Below are positions 12,825 through 25,223 of a stretch of 64,000 nt of DNA, piece after piece. Made by a program: the position numbers and the translations under genes. The stretch's first letter is position 1. Each line of letters begins with the position of its first letter. The notes beneath the pieces were generated by a model. That model saw only the letters and a program-made list of their open reading frames with translations. It did not search any database and was not told where the DNA came from. The DNA is from Halicephalobus mephisto. Lineage: Eukaryota > Nematoda > Chromadorea > Rhabditida > Panagrolaimidae. The stretch spans positions 558,001-622,000 of the forward strand of contig SWDT01000058.1 in assembly GCA_009193035.1 (NCBI GenBank), given 5' to 3'.

Positions 12825-14299
12825 CTAATTAATGATACCGATAACACCGCAGGCAAATCTGGAACCAGCATGTCCAGTCGTGAGGGAATCGGGATGACCG
12901 CCTTTCCCGAGATCGTCTTCTCCGACATGGATAACCAGGGCTCTTCCGATGATGCTGTTTTCTCCATGAAGAGCAATCACATTATCCGTCATTTCGAAGA
13001 TAGTGGAACTTCCAATAGCGTCGATGTTTCCGAGATCCCCGACATGTCTGTTCGAATCGCTGGGAGCTCCATGGCTGTTGTTGTGGGGATTGAAGTGACC
13101 TCCTGTGGCAAGACAATTGTTAGACAGATCGGCGAACTGATGGACGTGGAATCCATGTTTCCCAGGACTCAACTCATAAAGAGTCCCATTGACCTACAAA
13201 TCGGAGACTTACTGTCAATCAAACTTTATATTTTTTGAATAGTAACTTAAAAAACAAAAAATCATTAATCGTCACTATTTGAATTATTTTTTTGTAATTT
13301 TCATAATACTAAAAATGAACATGTTAATTTCGTAATATTGTATTGTGTTTTTGTATATCATCAGGCGAATCCAAATTATCACTAGAATACAGTTGATCTA
13401 CAGTAATTTACTAAATTTCACAACGTCACTAGAAATTCGCCGATTAATTAAGCGATTCATTTCCAAAACCAGCGATTTAGAAGAGATCAATTCATCTAAG
13501 ATCCTTTATAATACTGATTTTCATGATCCCTACACGCAAAAAAGCGTAACTTTTGGTTTTTAACAATTACGAAATGTAACACAATCGTCACATTTTTCAT
13601 GAATATTTGACATTTGTAATGAAAATTATAACTTAATAGTGACGATTTAACTTTTGTGACGAAAATTATAACTTAATAGTGACGATTTTCATCTGTTACT
13701 GTACTAAAAGTTATGCTTCTTTTGTGTGTAACCCCAAAATGAGATTTATCTTTATGAATTAGCTCATCCTGAACCTTATTCGATTTCATCAGGATCTGTG
13801 AACAACTAGTTTTCCAATTAGTAAAGCCAGATTTTTAACCAGTTTGATATCCAAAAAATAGTTTTAATACATGGTTAGAAAACAGAATCAAGCATAGTTT
13901 AGATCATAGAAGATCCTCGAAATTGGACTCTGATGATCTATGAAAGCAAATTGCTGTCCAAAAATGCTATCTTTGATTTCAACTGATAGAAAGAACAAAG
14001 ATCTATCAACTATCATAAACGAAATAAATATTTTTCTCTAATAAAATATTTTCCTCTGAATTAAAGTAATCAACAACTTACATAAACAGAATTTCCTTTT
14101 TGAACAAAGTCCACAGCTCCGATAGTTTGCTGATCTCCAGAAGGCCAGGAATTCGAAGCTTTGAAGATGTAAGCTCTTGCTTTTACTGTAATTTTAAAAA
14201 TCAAAATCACCGTAACTGGTGATCGATGTTGAGCAACTTACATTCAGCCGACACAGTGCTACAGACAAAAACGGTCAGAAAAATGATAAATTTCATCAT
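12825..14299 (-). CDS. sod-4: extracellular Cu/Zn superoxide dismutase
   Basis: Exons on the minus strand are 14299-14242, 14185-14082 and 13193-12825, giving 176 residues. Residues 1-18 ([18 protein letters not shown]) form a signal peptide, so the enzyme is secreted; the start of the mature protein (KARAYIFKA) resembles C. elegans SOD-4. It converts superoxide to oxygen and hydrogen peroxide. Copper ligands are H70, H72, H87 and H143; zinc is bound by H87, H95, H104 and D107. C81 and C169 form the disulfide, and R166 guides superoxide. The block [18 protein letters not shown] is diagnostic. The acceptor TTTTTTAG just before ATGATG fits trans-splicing. Intron 2 (888 bases) contains a MITE. 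I see no C-terminal membrane anchor. The symbol rests on similarity from memory. Confidence 0.93.
13531..13730. mobile_element. TACACAAAAA-ended MITE, copy in sod-4 intron 2
   Basis: Ends TACACGCAAAA and TTTTGTGTGTA are inverted. The inside has GTGACGATTT and AAAATTATAACTTAATAG, the latter duplicated in this copy. Other copies are at 25224, 25448 and 38152. Confidence 0.8.
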
Positions 14300-14696
14300 T
14301 TTCTAAAAAAACAAAGTTAATTTTTACTATTTTCTGTATTTTCGGCTGTTTACTCGACGGAGAAATTTCAAATTTAACTGACATAAATAAAAAGTGGATT
14401 TATTTAAATTTATTATGCAAATTTTATTATATTCTTTCTAAATCTATCGAAAATAAGAAATATTTCAAAAATTCCTATTGAATGAGTAACAATAAAAGTC
14501 CATAGATTCCATCCAAATGTCAAAATAATTGTAGTCAAAAAACAAACACGAGTACATCGGTGGGACGAAAGCATTTCACCCACTAAGTAAACAAAAAGTT
14601 TTAAAAAGTTTTGATGAAAATTCTTAAATTGAGAAAACTTTTTGTTACTATTCTACTTACATAATTCAAACAAACATATTTCATTATTAAATTTCA

Positions 14697-14900
14697 GTTT
14701 CAACACGAATAACACTACTAATTGCTCCTAACGCAATTTCCACCAAATTCTCAATTAAGTTTTCGTTCTTTTTATACTCATTAGATAGGGGAAGGTCTCA
14801 ACTACATTTCAAAAAAAAGTTTGTCACAAAATAACAACTTTCAAAAAAGTTACGGATGTTTGAAATTCAAAAAAATATCGTTCGCGTCAGGATCAAAATT
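14697..14900. mobile_element. about 200-bp MITE with GTCTCGACGCGAA-type ends, diverged copy
   Basis: It starts near GTTTCAACACGAATAAC and ends ATCGTTCGCGTCAGGATCAA. The middle matches the copies at 25787 and 18361, for example CATTAGATAGGGGAAGGTCT and AAAAAAGTTACGGATGTTTG. Confidence 0.7.
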
Positions 14901-16839
14901 CAACATCCATATTTCCTCTTTTAAATTACTAAATGTACAGCGAAAATAAGCCATTGTTTAATGTTTATCGTCTAAAAATAAAGCAATGAACCGATTAAAC
15001 TTGCATACAAGGAATGGTTTTTTACTTTTGGACTTTACGATTTTCGCTAGCGAGTGTATAGAATCAAACATCCCTATCGATTGGACTAAAAGCAAAGCCC
15101 AACGTGGTCTTTACCTGGTCCAACGTCACTTGCAACTATTTTGAAAACAACAACACTCATATGGTCCTGCAGAAAAAAGAAACGAGTTTTCGCTGTGGTC
15201 TTGGAGTCGATCGCTGAATGCAAACCGATCTGGGGGTATTTATATAGGAAACCAAAGTGACAAGAAATCCCATCCCCCTCATGACTAATATTTGCATCGA
15301 TAAAACTTTGAATCTCTTCAACTAAGCTCGTAATTGTTAACTCACAAGAGATTTCTAGCATAATTATAGAATCGGCAATTAGGCTTATTCTTAGAATTCA
15401 CAATGTAAAAATTTAGTGATGTAACAAGAATTTGGAATTTACAGTAGCAGGATTAGAAAGTTGTGAGGTAAAACGAATCCTCAGCAGTTGTACAAACAAA
15501 AGTTGCAACTGAGCAGTGTGGGAAGATTAAAAATCATAGTATTATGAAGTTCAAAGACGGAAATTGTTTCAACGCAAACCTTTGAAATTTTCGGTTTCTT
15601 GAATTCTGGAAAATTAAATTTCGAAAATTCCAAAAAAATCCTATTTTAAAAAATTTGGACAAATGTATTTTTTCTGATTCGATTTTTTGGAGAAGACCCA
15701 ATGGATGTGAATTAAAATTTTCATACTTTTTAGAATTAAAAACGAACGTTTTTGCGAAATTCTCTCGACACGAATTTCCAGAATTTTGTTTCTGATGTTA
15801 ATTCTAAAATTATATTATTCAAAAAATAGCAATTATAAAATGATCAAGATACAAATTTTTAGACTTCAAAAATCTGAGATTTTTTGTTCTTGATGTTAGT
15901 TCTAAAAGCTTCCACGAAATTTCTATACAGTGTAGTTTTGAAAGACCTTCTCAATAATGAGAAAATTAGTCATATTCGTCATTTTTTTGGTTTTTTTAAT
16001 CTCTTTCGTTCTTAAAAATGTGAATTGGAAAGTGATTCAAAAAATTAAACATCATTAAAGTGCACTTTTCAAAAATAATTTTAAATAATAATTGAACTTT
16101 TTTAAAAATTTTAATCGTCCATTTCCGGTATTCATTTATAGTTTAAAAAAAGATTAAATATTTTTATTTTGAAATTAATATATCGATATAAAAACATTGA
16201 TTTTAAAACGAATATTATCGAAATTTTTATAAAAAATAAAAGTAATTAGTTTTTCGTTTTTTTGTGAAATAACTTTGAAAAAAAACGAAAAAAAACAGAA
16301 ATATGTCCACATGTAAGCAACTTGGAGTAATGGCAGTGGAATCGGTGAAAAAACAGGTCGACCAGGGGCCAAACAAACTGAATTTTTTCTGCTGGAAAAT
16401 TCTGGAAAAAAGCAAACATTTACCCCGGATTAGTTTCACAGGTGTATTTTTTATTCAAAAAATACTGCAAAAGAGTTATTTTTGAAACACTAAGTAATTA
16501 CACACTATCTCATTTCTATTTTCGGAAAACTCAAAGTATTTCGAAAATTCCAAATATTAAATTTCCATAATCCGATGAATAATATATGGATTTTCGAAAT
16601 TCTTTTTTGTTAAAACTACACGAATTTGGAGTTTAATTAATGTAAAAAAGTTTTAAAATTAATTTTTAAAGAAAATTTAGCATTTTAGGGTTTTTTCCTC
16701 CGTTGTAAATCGAGTTTCGATTCTGAGAACAACTCCAAAGACCACTTCGTTCACCTCCACAGAAGTGTCCTTCTGTCATGTCATAATGCAAACTTAAAAT
16801 CTTAACTTCCTATTGTAAAATTCATTATTCATTTTCAAA

Positions 16840-17230
16840 GGAAGTTTCTTCTTTGACATCGCAACATCAAGTTCGAATTTTAACTTTCTGTTCCGGAACT
16901 TATTCACGTTTAAAAAGTGAAAAATATTTTTTCTTCTGCTATAACATAAATCTTAAATCTCGACGTTATGTTACAAAAGTTATATTACTTATATTTAAAA
17001 AAGTATTTTCTAGTACGACACTAAGCTGTTAGACTTTGGAATTCCGTTTCAAAGATTACTTTACTCATTTCCGAAGCATGAAAAAATTTCTCTCTTTATC
17101 TTCAGACAAAAAATGTATTTTTAATTTTACAAAATCTTGATCAGATGCAAAATGACAAAATTACCTAAGCCAAACAAAAAAGAATTTTAGAAAATCCCTT
17201 AATTATTGCTTAAATTATAGCGATTTCAAC
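16840..17230. repeat. diverged satellite of the GGGAACACTTTTC family
   Basis: This is a weak relative of the arrays at 32150, 40020 and 47150. It ends in the same kind of tail (AAAAAAGAATTTTAGAAAAT, then a stretch with AGCGATTT). Confidence 0.45.
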
Positions 17231-17519
17231 TTTGTATTTTATCTTAAGACGTTATAAATTGAGGGAAAAGGTATTTTATGAATTAATTCTGGACTATTCA
17301 GTTACAAAAACTCTAAATTTTCTTTTATAATTTCTATTCATAAAAACAGCAATACAATAACCTTATAAAATCTTTCTTTACAGTAATATTCAGCTGATTA
17401 AGTACTGCACATGAGGATCGAAATTGTATTTTCTATAATAACAACAATTTTGCCGGGTAGTACATGATTTGACCTGTTCTGGTCCTTGATGTATCAGATG
17501 CTTTTGTTAAAAAAACTGA

Positions 17520-17830
17520 ATTGTGGTAAATACAACATAATTCTTTAAGATAAAGATGGTATTTGAAGAAAACAGTTTAGAACATATTAAATTGAGAGAA
17601 ATCAACACATATATGTGCTGTTTGATTGGTTACGATTTCTGACATCCCAGATATTTTGCTTAAAGTATTTTCTTGTCAAAAAACTGGCTTCCGATGGATA
17701 TAGACATAGTTCTTTAAATACAGATGATGTTTGAAGAAGATAGTCAGAGATGCGGTGCTTGATTCGCTCTATCTGCGATATCCCAAATATCTTTTCCAAA
17801 ACATTTTCTTCCTAGGAAGAACCAGCTCTA
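17520..17830. repeat. two diverged direct copies of about 170 bp
   Basis: Both copies have ATTCTTTAA or GTTCTTTAA, then GATGRTRTTTGAAGAA, TTTGATT or CTTGATT, then ATCCCAGATATTTT or ATCCCAAATATCTT. Confidence 0.6.
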
Positions 17831-17950
17831 GTTAGCAATAGAACCGATCTTTGGGGTAAAGTGCCCACTCAAAACGTAGTTTCACATCTTGGACCAAAAA
17901 ATCCAAATCACACGTTATTCCACAGGTTTTATCATCGTACTTTATTCAAT

Positions 17951-18227
17951 TTAATCTATTCTAAAAGCGGGTACTGTTACTGTCCGAGGTTTGTCCAGAG
18001 TTCTTTTCACTTCAGCTTCATCTGACGATTCCAGTATTTGTCGATAAGAAAGAGTATAGGCCGGAGTTATAGGGTCTTCAGAGATGGGTAGCGGAAGAAA
18101 CTGCGAACCTACGGGAGTTGGACTCGACTGAAATCAAACGTTAACTGTACAAATACAGAAGGAAGGAATCGCTTACTAATACTAACGACGATAGCTGAAG
18201 GAATATCAGGTATAAGTAGAATTTCAT
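17951..18227 (-). CDS. small secreted peptide, two exons
   Basis: Exons on the minus strand are 18227-18177 and 18127-17951, joined in phase 0 to give 75 residues. The first exon is a complete signal peptide (MKFYLYLIFLQLSSLVL). The ATG is four bases after TCCAATTTCAG, an ideal trans-splice acceptor. The mature part is proline- and charge-rich, contains PITPAYTLSYRQIL and a dibasic KR at about residues 57-58, and ends TVTVPAFRID. The other frame through the same join is stopped, which supports the model. AATAAA follows the stop on the minus strand near 17940. No cysteines or known domain. It could be a peptide precursor or a small extracellular protein; I do not recognise it. Confidence 0.6.
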
Positions 18228-18360
18228 GATTCTGAAATTGGAATATAGTATTTTTGGAACAATCACAACTGACCGAATCACGTATGAAGAAACAGAAGAA
18301 ATCATCAAGTACCAAAATGGATGAAAAATACTTGTTATTGAAAGCACCAAATCGTTAAAC

Positions 18361-18575
18361 CTTGTTTTTGTCGCGAACGATATTTTTTTAAATTTCAAAT
18401 AACCATAACTTTTTTGAAAGTTGTTATTTTGTGACAAACTTTTTTTTGAAATGTAGTTGAGACCTTCCTCTATCTAATGGATATAAACAAGAGTTAAAAA
18501 TAGTTTACAGTTTAGTGAAAATTGTGTTAGAAGCAATTAACACTAATATTCACATCAGGATCAAAACTGAACAAC
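18361..18575. mobile_element. about 210-bp MITE with GTTCGCGTC-type ends, reversed copy
   Basis: It starts TTTTTGTCGCGAACGATA and ends ATTCACATCAGGATCAAAAC. The core (TTTTGAAATGTAGTTGAGAC, ACCTTCCTCTATCTAATGG) is the reverse complement of the copy at 14697. Confidence 0.7.
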
Positions 18576-20279
18576 TAAAACTGCACTTCTAATAATAGTT
18601 CACAGCTAATTTTCCAGATTTAGTATCTAGTTACTAGGTTACATAGGATCCTAATATAAAAGCCTAGGATTGAACCTTCTAGGTTAGAAACAACGATTTC
18701 AAAAATCAGAATTTCAACATTTGAATATAAACTAAAAAGTAATAAAACTGACCCTTATTGCGATTTAATCGAGAAATTCAAAACTAGAGAATTGAGTTTT
18801 CCATCCTTTCAAGAGCCGAAAGTGGCATTGGTCAAGGAAACAGGATGAAAGCTGAGAAAACTTGCTCTCGAAGCTGTCAGAATCATCTCAATTTCATTGC
18901 CCTAAATACACGAACTTACTTTTTGACCAATAACAGCATCAGAAAAAAAAGATCCGGTTTGGCAGATTTCGGTCAGAATGAATATCCGCTAAGCTTTTTT
19001 GTTTGCTGAGTGTCAAATCTGTCCAATCCCCGGTCATTTCTTTATTTAAAGTTGCCGTTATTTTTAACGGAAATTCGAATAGTTTGCATTCGGAAAGCCG
19101 TCCTTTGCGTGAGGCATGTGGGAATATAATACTCAGAATTAATTTGGAAGAAATTGTAGGGAGATAAAATTACTTTTAAATCTTGAACTGTTACATCCCA
19201 CATGAACGGAGTTAAAATTAGTCAATTTTCATTAAAATCGGTTTTGAAAAGTCCATGGAAGAAATTTTTTAAAGATTTTAGAAATTGCAAAATTCGAGAA
19301 TTAATATTTAAAAAAATTGAAAATAGCAAGTTTTTTCGGTTTTTCAAAATTTTGGAATATGAATAAATAAAAACTTTCATTTAATGGTTTTCTGAATTCC
19401 AGAAGAGGAGGTTTCCTTAGGGATTTTTGGATTTTTAAAATAAAAAATTAAAGTACCCTTTGGGCGTTTTTCAGAATCCCGGGAGAAAAAGGTCCAATTG
19501 GAACTTTCGAAATTAAAAAAACATAATTATTTTTCTTTGGATATTTTCGGGATATTAAAGGATTAAAAAAGAACCCCTCTGGGGATTTTTGATTTACAAA
19601 ATTTCAGAAAAATAATGATCCCCTCTGGGTACTTGGCGAATTGCAAAGGGAAATGTTTTTTTAAAATTAATTTTGTTAATTTTCCAACATTTGCAAAAAT
19701 TAATAATTTCTTTGAAAATCTTAAGATTTCAAAATTTTGAAAATTCCCTTAGGGTATTTTTTGATTTTTGGATATTTCAGAAAAAATTATCATTTTAGGC
19801 ATTTTTTAGAATTTAAAAAAAAAGTATTTTTTACAAATTTTTTCGATTTTTTGGATAGTTTAGAGTTTTAAAAAATCAGAAATTTTGGAAAAAGACAATC
19901 GTCCCCATGATGTCCTCTCATGATAGAAAATTGATACGTTTTCGTATTTTCATTCCTGTTTTTACAAGGACAATTTTAAAAGTGGAAAATCACCACTTAT
20001 ATTTAAAAAAAAAAGATTTCTCAAATGCTGTATTTCCTGAGGCAATAGGGCATTTTTTATAAAATTTAATTTTGTTAAAATAAAAAATTAACCAAATGTT
20101 CGAATTCCACTGAAATTAAACCATAATAAAAAAATTAATACCGTATACTTAAAACTTTAATAATAAAAAATTACGTAAATTATTTTAATTTTTCACAAAA
20201 AATCGAAAAATATTATTAAAATTTTTTTGTAAAATTTTCTCGACACGAATTTTCAAAATAATAAGTTTCAAACTATTTC

Positions 20280-20670
20280 TAAAATTTAATTTTTTTAAAC
20301 AAATTTTAGCAGATTCTGAAAACTTTGAAAATTCCAAAAATTTTTTGAAAAATTTTAGAAATTTTCAGATTTCAAAAATTTGAACATTTATGAAATTCTG
20401 AAAGATCTTAAAACTTTTCTACTAGATTCTGAAACTTTCCAGAAGATCCCAAAAGCTCCAGAAGTTTATTTTAAATTCTCAAATATTTCAGAAACTTCTG
20501 TAAAATGATCAAAAATTTTCTGAAGAATTCTGGAAATTTCAAGAAGATTTCGAAAGACTCTAGAATCTTCTATGAAATTCTTGAAGATCCCAAAAATCTA
20601 ATAAATTTTAAAAATCTTCCATAAAATTTATAAAATTCCAAAAATTTCAACAGACTTCTAATTTTTTGAA
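20280..20670. repeat. degenerate TTCTGAAAATTCCAGAAG array
   Basis: Short GAA and TTC blocks repeat about every 10-25 bases, including ACTCTAGAATCTTC. Same type as 12240-12480. Confidence 0.5.
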
Positions 20671-20994
20671 TTTACAATACAGTACTAGTTTCGGAATTGA
20701 TTCCTGTTTGGATTTTTTCGGATAATTTCCGTCCAGGACCATGTTTATTTTTTTGCTTATTTTTGGATTATCTTTTATGAAAAATCCAAGTCATATCGAT
20801 TTCAACATTTTCCACGAAGATAAAAAATAAGAAAAGAAAATTCTTAAATCAAAAAAATTTAAAAATGCAAAAACAACAAAGTTTAAAAAATTGAAAATAA
20901 TAAAAAAACGAGGTACTTCTACATGGAAACCGATTGGACGACTTTTATCCAAATTACCTAAAGGTCAAAAAAACAAAGATTTATTTAATTTTCT

Positions 20995-21150
20995 TTAATA
21001 ATAATAAAATAAAATAATTTAAAAATATTTTTAATTAAAATTAAATAAATTTTAAAATATTTTTAATTAAAATCAAATAAATTTAAAAATATTTTTAATT
21101 AAAATAAAATAATTTAAAAATATTTTAAATTAAAATCAAATAAATTTAAA
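20995..21150. repeat. about 35-bp AT-rich tandem repeat
   Basis: The unit TAAAAATATTTTTAATTAAA followed by ATAAAATAA recurs four times. Confidence 0.6.
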
Positions 21151-21974
21151 AATTAAACAAAAATGAAAAAAATTTTAACATTTTAGAAAATTTAACAAAT
21201 TAAGTTTTTTAATTGTTGAAAAATTTTTTGATAAAATATATGTAAAAATTTAATAATTAAATAAAAAAGTTACAGAGTACTTCTGAGAACGTGGATTCTA
21301 AGTTGAAAATTTCATTCTTAAAAAATTTCACACTCCAAAAAATTCTTAAAATCAACCTCAATTACCGAATTTTAAAACAAAAAATCCATCATTTTACTCC
21401 ATTTTTCGGAACTGACAGAGTTGAAACAAAGTTCGGAAAGACTTGCCAAACTGAATTTAACCCGAAAAATGAGACTGATCCTCTGGAAGAAGACAGGGCA
21501 TTGCAGATGATCCTCTCGTGTTCTGGAAGACCGCTAAACGTGTGGTTTTTCGTCCATGTTTACAAAAAAATGAAGAACACTCGAAAATGAAAGCAAATAG
21601 GAAAAAACTGAAATCATTTGATTTGGCCTCGGGGAGTTCCTAGACCTGTCAGATTGGATTTAGGGAGATTAATTTCGATAAAAAAAATACAAAACATTTC
21701 AAAAAATAAAATATTTTTGAATTTTTATGAAATAGTTAAAAATTAAATTTATTACAATTTTTATTTTTTAAATGTTTTATAAAATTATGACAAATCTGAA
21801 AACTAGTTGTTGTTTGTACAGTTCTCGTTTTAAGGTCTTGGATTAACTTTTATATCGTCTCCAGGAACTACTAGGTACACATTCAAGACACCACAAATTC
21901 CGAAAAAGTATTTCATAAAAAATAAAAGAAAACTAATAAAATATTATAAAGATCAAAAAGTGAAAATTCCTACG

Positions 21975-22400
21975 AAATTATCCTAACGCGAATTTCCAAA
22001 ACTTTCCAGTCAAGACCTAAAATTAAAAAATTTAAAATTTATATGGATTTATTAAAATATAATGAAAATAATGTTATTATAAAAATTAAAAATAAGTTTT
22101 TTATTACGAAATAATCCTAACGCGAATTTCCAAAACTTTCCAGTCAAGACCTAAAATTCAAAAATTTAAAGTTTATATGGATTTATAAAATTATAATGAA
22201 AATAATGTTATTATAAAAATCAAAAATAAGTTTTTTATTACAAAATTATCCCAACGCGGATTTTCAAAACTTTCCAGTCAAGACCTAAAATTCAAAAATT
22301 TAAAGTTTATATGGATTTATAAAATTATAATGAAAATAATGTTATTATAAAAATTAAAAATAAGTTTTTTATTACGAAATTATCCCAACGCGAATTTCTA
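21975..22400. repeat. 134-bp tandem repeat, just over three copies
   Basis: The marker (T/C)AACGCG(A/G)ATTT occurs at 21984, 22118, 22252 and 22386, exactly 134 bases apart. Units share AACTTTCCAGTCAAGACCTA and ATAATGAAAATAATGTTATT and are highly similar. Confidence 0.9.
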
Positions 22401-22799
22401 GGTTTTTAGGAACTAATGTAGCCTACGTGACAATTTCGATTTTACACTATTTCGCAAGTCTATGATTTTGTAACTATTTTTTCGGAACTACATTCTCCCT
22501 AAGTATATCTAAAACCTTCTGGATTAGGACATACAAGTACACAACTGTCTATTTTAAAAAGTTGATTTTTGATTATTAAAACATAGATAATAAAAAATCA
22601 AAATTCTCCGTCGAAAACAAAGTTGTTTTACTTTTTGTTGGAAATTCTTATTTTTCGATACTTAATCTAGATTTAAAAAAAATAAAAAAATTGATGCATT
22701 TTTTGCGAACAAAAAATTTCAAACAAGTTTCACTGAAGAATTTTCTTGTTTGATCCTTGATTTCCTTATCAAAAAAAACGTTTTTCTGCGATATTTTTT

Positions 22800-23260
22800 A
22801 CATTTTTATTTCCAAAAAATTTATTTTTTAACAATAATTTTAAAAAAGTTTTCTTTAAATAATTTTCTAAAAAAATTCATTTTTTAAACATTTCCAAAAA
22901 AATTTTTTTTTAAATATTTTTAAAAAATTTATTTTCTAACAATAATTTAAAATTATTTTCCTTAAATAATTTTCTAAAAAAATTTATTTTTAAACATTTC
23001 CAAAAAAATTTTATTTTAAATATTTTCAAAAAATTTATTTTTTTAAACATTTTCAAAAAATTTTATTTTAAATATTTCTAAAAAATTTATTTTCTAACAA
23101 TAATTTAGAAAAAAATTTTATTTTAAATATTTTTAAAGAATTTATTTTTTTAAACATTTCCAAAAAATTTTATTTTAAATATTTTAAAAAAATTTATTTT
23201 TTTAAACATTTTCCAAAAAAATTGTATTTTTAAAAATAATTTTCTAAGAAATTTGTTTTT
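22800..23260. repeat. A/T-run tandem array
   Basis: Units of about 32-35 bases, of the type AAAAAATTTATTTTTTAAAC then ATTTCCAAAAA, recur about a dozen times. Confidence 0.6.
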
Positions 23261-23819
23261 TTTTACAATTTTTTGTGATTCATAAATAACAACATAATTT
23301 ATGTTATTAAATGTCATTAATATTTTAGTTTGCAATTACGAAATAAAAAGTTGGTTTTTGATTATTCAAAAACTACAAAAATTAATTTTTAATCGAAAAT
23401 TAAAAAATAAAAATTACGAAATCGTAGAAGATGTTGAAAAATTTAATTTAATTTTAATATTGAAGAAAAATAAAAATAATAAAATTCAAAAAATGAAAAT
23501 TGAACAAAATGCCACAGGCAAATTTTTGGTTTTAATTTTAATTTTTACAAATTTGAATATTTTTAAACAATTTTATTAATTTTCGAAATTTAAAAAAATT
23601 TAGATTTTTTAAAATATGTAAAAATATAAATTTTGAAGATTGATAACCACAGGATTTTGGATAAACTATTTATTCAGATAATCATCCATAAAATAAAAAC
23701 AATTATTCGCTTTTTACAGACAAAATAACCAAGTTAAAATTCACTCAACCGTAAATTGACATGTTTAACTTGGACGGATGTGAACTGTGCAATACTGAAT
23801 TGTCCTCCTTCAGGAGCGT

Positions 23820-24807
23820 TTACTCTGTTTTGGCTTTGTTGGTTCCGTAGAATCTGGCGGCTCTGACGAAGGGGGCGAAGGCGGGGACTAGTCTGGGGGC
23901 TGGGGCGAAGGCGGGGGCGGCGAAGGCGGGGGTGGGGATTCCTGCGAAGGCGGGGACTGCAGGTCCTACTCTGACGGGAGGGGGAGGGAGAAGAGCCGGA
24001 GGAGGGGCGAAAGCGACTGGAGGGGGGACAGGAGGAGCAGCGACGACTGGAGCCGGAGGAGCCACAGCCACAGGAGAAGCGGCAACCGGAACAGCGTACG
24101 GAGCAGCCACAGGAGCAGGAACCGGCACCGGCACCGGAGCAGGCACCGGAATAGCCGGGGCCTGAAGCCCAGGACCACTAGGTTCAGCAGCCACCGGAGC
24201 AGAAGCCGCAGCAAACAAGTTCTGGAAGTAAGGAGAGTACGATGTCGCCGGCCACTGCAAACCCCAATAATTAAAAAACTAAATTAAACATCATAATAAC
24301 CACGACGAAACCTCATCCAAAAAAGTCCCAAACTCACAGTAACTACTAACAAAACCAAATTCTATAATTTTTCAGTTACAGTAAACCTTGGAGAAAAACA
24401 TCTTTAAAAAATTCAAAATTATCTAAAAATTATTAAATAAAACCAATTTTTTCTTACATCGTAAAAAATACAGAAAATTTTTAATTTTCGTTTTCAATTT
24501 GGAAGTTTTTCAACAAGGAATATAGTCCCTCAGGCGATTTTAAGATTTTTAAAATTTTAAAACTAAAAATTAAAATTTTCGAAAATTAAAATATTTTTTT
24601 CAAATATTTTTTAATTTACATCTGTGGATTTTATATTTCGGATTTTTATTTTTTTTTCAATTTGAAATAATTTATTTTTAAAAAACTTACTGCAGCTTGT
24701 CCAGAGCCGGAGGGAACGAATGTCACCAAGGCCAAAGAAATCCTAAAATCGAATACCGTTACCGTAATCTCAGAATCATAAACTTACAAAGCCAATTTGA
24801 AAGCCAT
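23820..24807 (-). CDS. secreted Ala/Pro/Val-rich low-complexity protein
   Basis: Exons on the minus strand are 24807-24788, 24742-24691 and 24254-23820, giving 168 residues. The first two exons encode a signal peptide (MAFKLALISLALVTFVPSG). The mature protein starts near WPATSYSPYFQNLF and then becomes a long Pro-Ala-Val tract with repeats of the types PVPVPAPVAAP, VAPPAPVVAAPPVPPP and FAPPPALLPPPPV. It ends in FAPFVRAARFYGTNKAKTE. Coding GC is far above the surroundings, which explains large open frames on the opposite strand. There are no cysteines. Composition fits an extracellular structural protein such as a cuticle or eggshell component, but this is inference. A TATA box lies about 60 bases upstream. 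Confidence 0.82.
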
Positions 24808-24865
24808 TCTGAATGCACTAACCAGAGCAAATTCTGAACTGTGAGTCAACCAGATTGGATTCCAA

Positions 24866-24872
24866 ATTTATA
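24866..24872 (-). promoter_or_regulatory. TATA box of the Ala/Pro-rich gene
   Basis: TATAAAT on the minus strand, 59 bases upstream of the ATG at 24807. A GCATTCAG one base before the ATG is a possible trans-splice acceptor. Confidence 0.5.
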
Positions 24873-25223
24873 GTCTCATGAAGAGCACCTGAGGAGGAGG
24901 ACCCTCTCGATCAGCTTCCCTTTAGCCGGAAAAACTTGTTGTATTGACTTTTTTCCGCAATTCTTGTCTCAATCGCTTTTTTTCGAGGTCCAATCGTCTT
25001 CTCGGTCCAATGGGCTTACAAGACATTCTAGTCTTTTTTTGAAAAGATGCATCTCGTCGGTAGAGAATCTAATCGGATGACATTTTGAAGATGATTATCC
25101 AATCAATTTTTGTAATTTTATCAAATAAGATTATTCTATAAATAAGTTAATATTTACAGTAATTAATATTATTGGACATTTGCGAAACTAGTTCGAAAGT
25201 GGAAGTTCATAAAATCGAAGATT

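Larger units (their letters stand above)
14300..17950. other. intergenic region, MITE and satellite remnants
   Basis: Apart from the MITE at 14697 and repeats from 16840 on, I see no gene. On the minus strand near 15245 there is a TATATAAATA followed by a TTTTCTGCAG acceptor and ATG at about 15161, but the frame closes without a credible second exon. Positions 16300-16450 hold a 60-codon frame with nothing to support it. Confidence 0.4.
18576..23819. other. 5.2-kb AT-rich region without a convincing gene
   Basis: It holds the repeats listed separately. Positions 18780-19120 and 21410-21640 are less AT-rich and could be remnants of coding sequence. The 99-codon frame at 21291-21590 has no ATG start and no splice support. 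Positions 19380-19800 contain loose repeats of a CCCCTCTGGGGATTTTT type. Confidence 0.4.

Noticed and set aside
15086..15361. Minus-strand gene near a TATATAAATA box
   Set aside because: The only nearby splice pair would give a 28-base intron and the frame has no family resemblance.
23932..24165. Plus-strand Gly/Ala/Thr-rich open frame
   Set aside because: It is the antisense shadow of the Ala/Pro-rich minus-strand gene, which has a signal peptide, splice sites and a TATA box.
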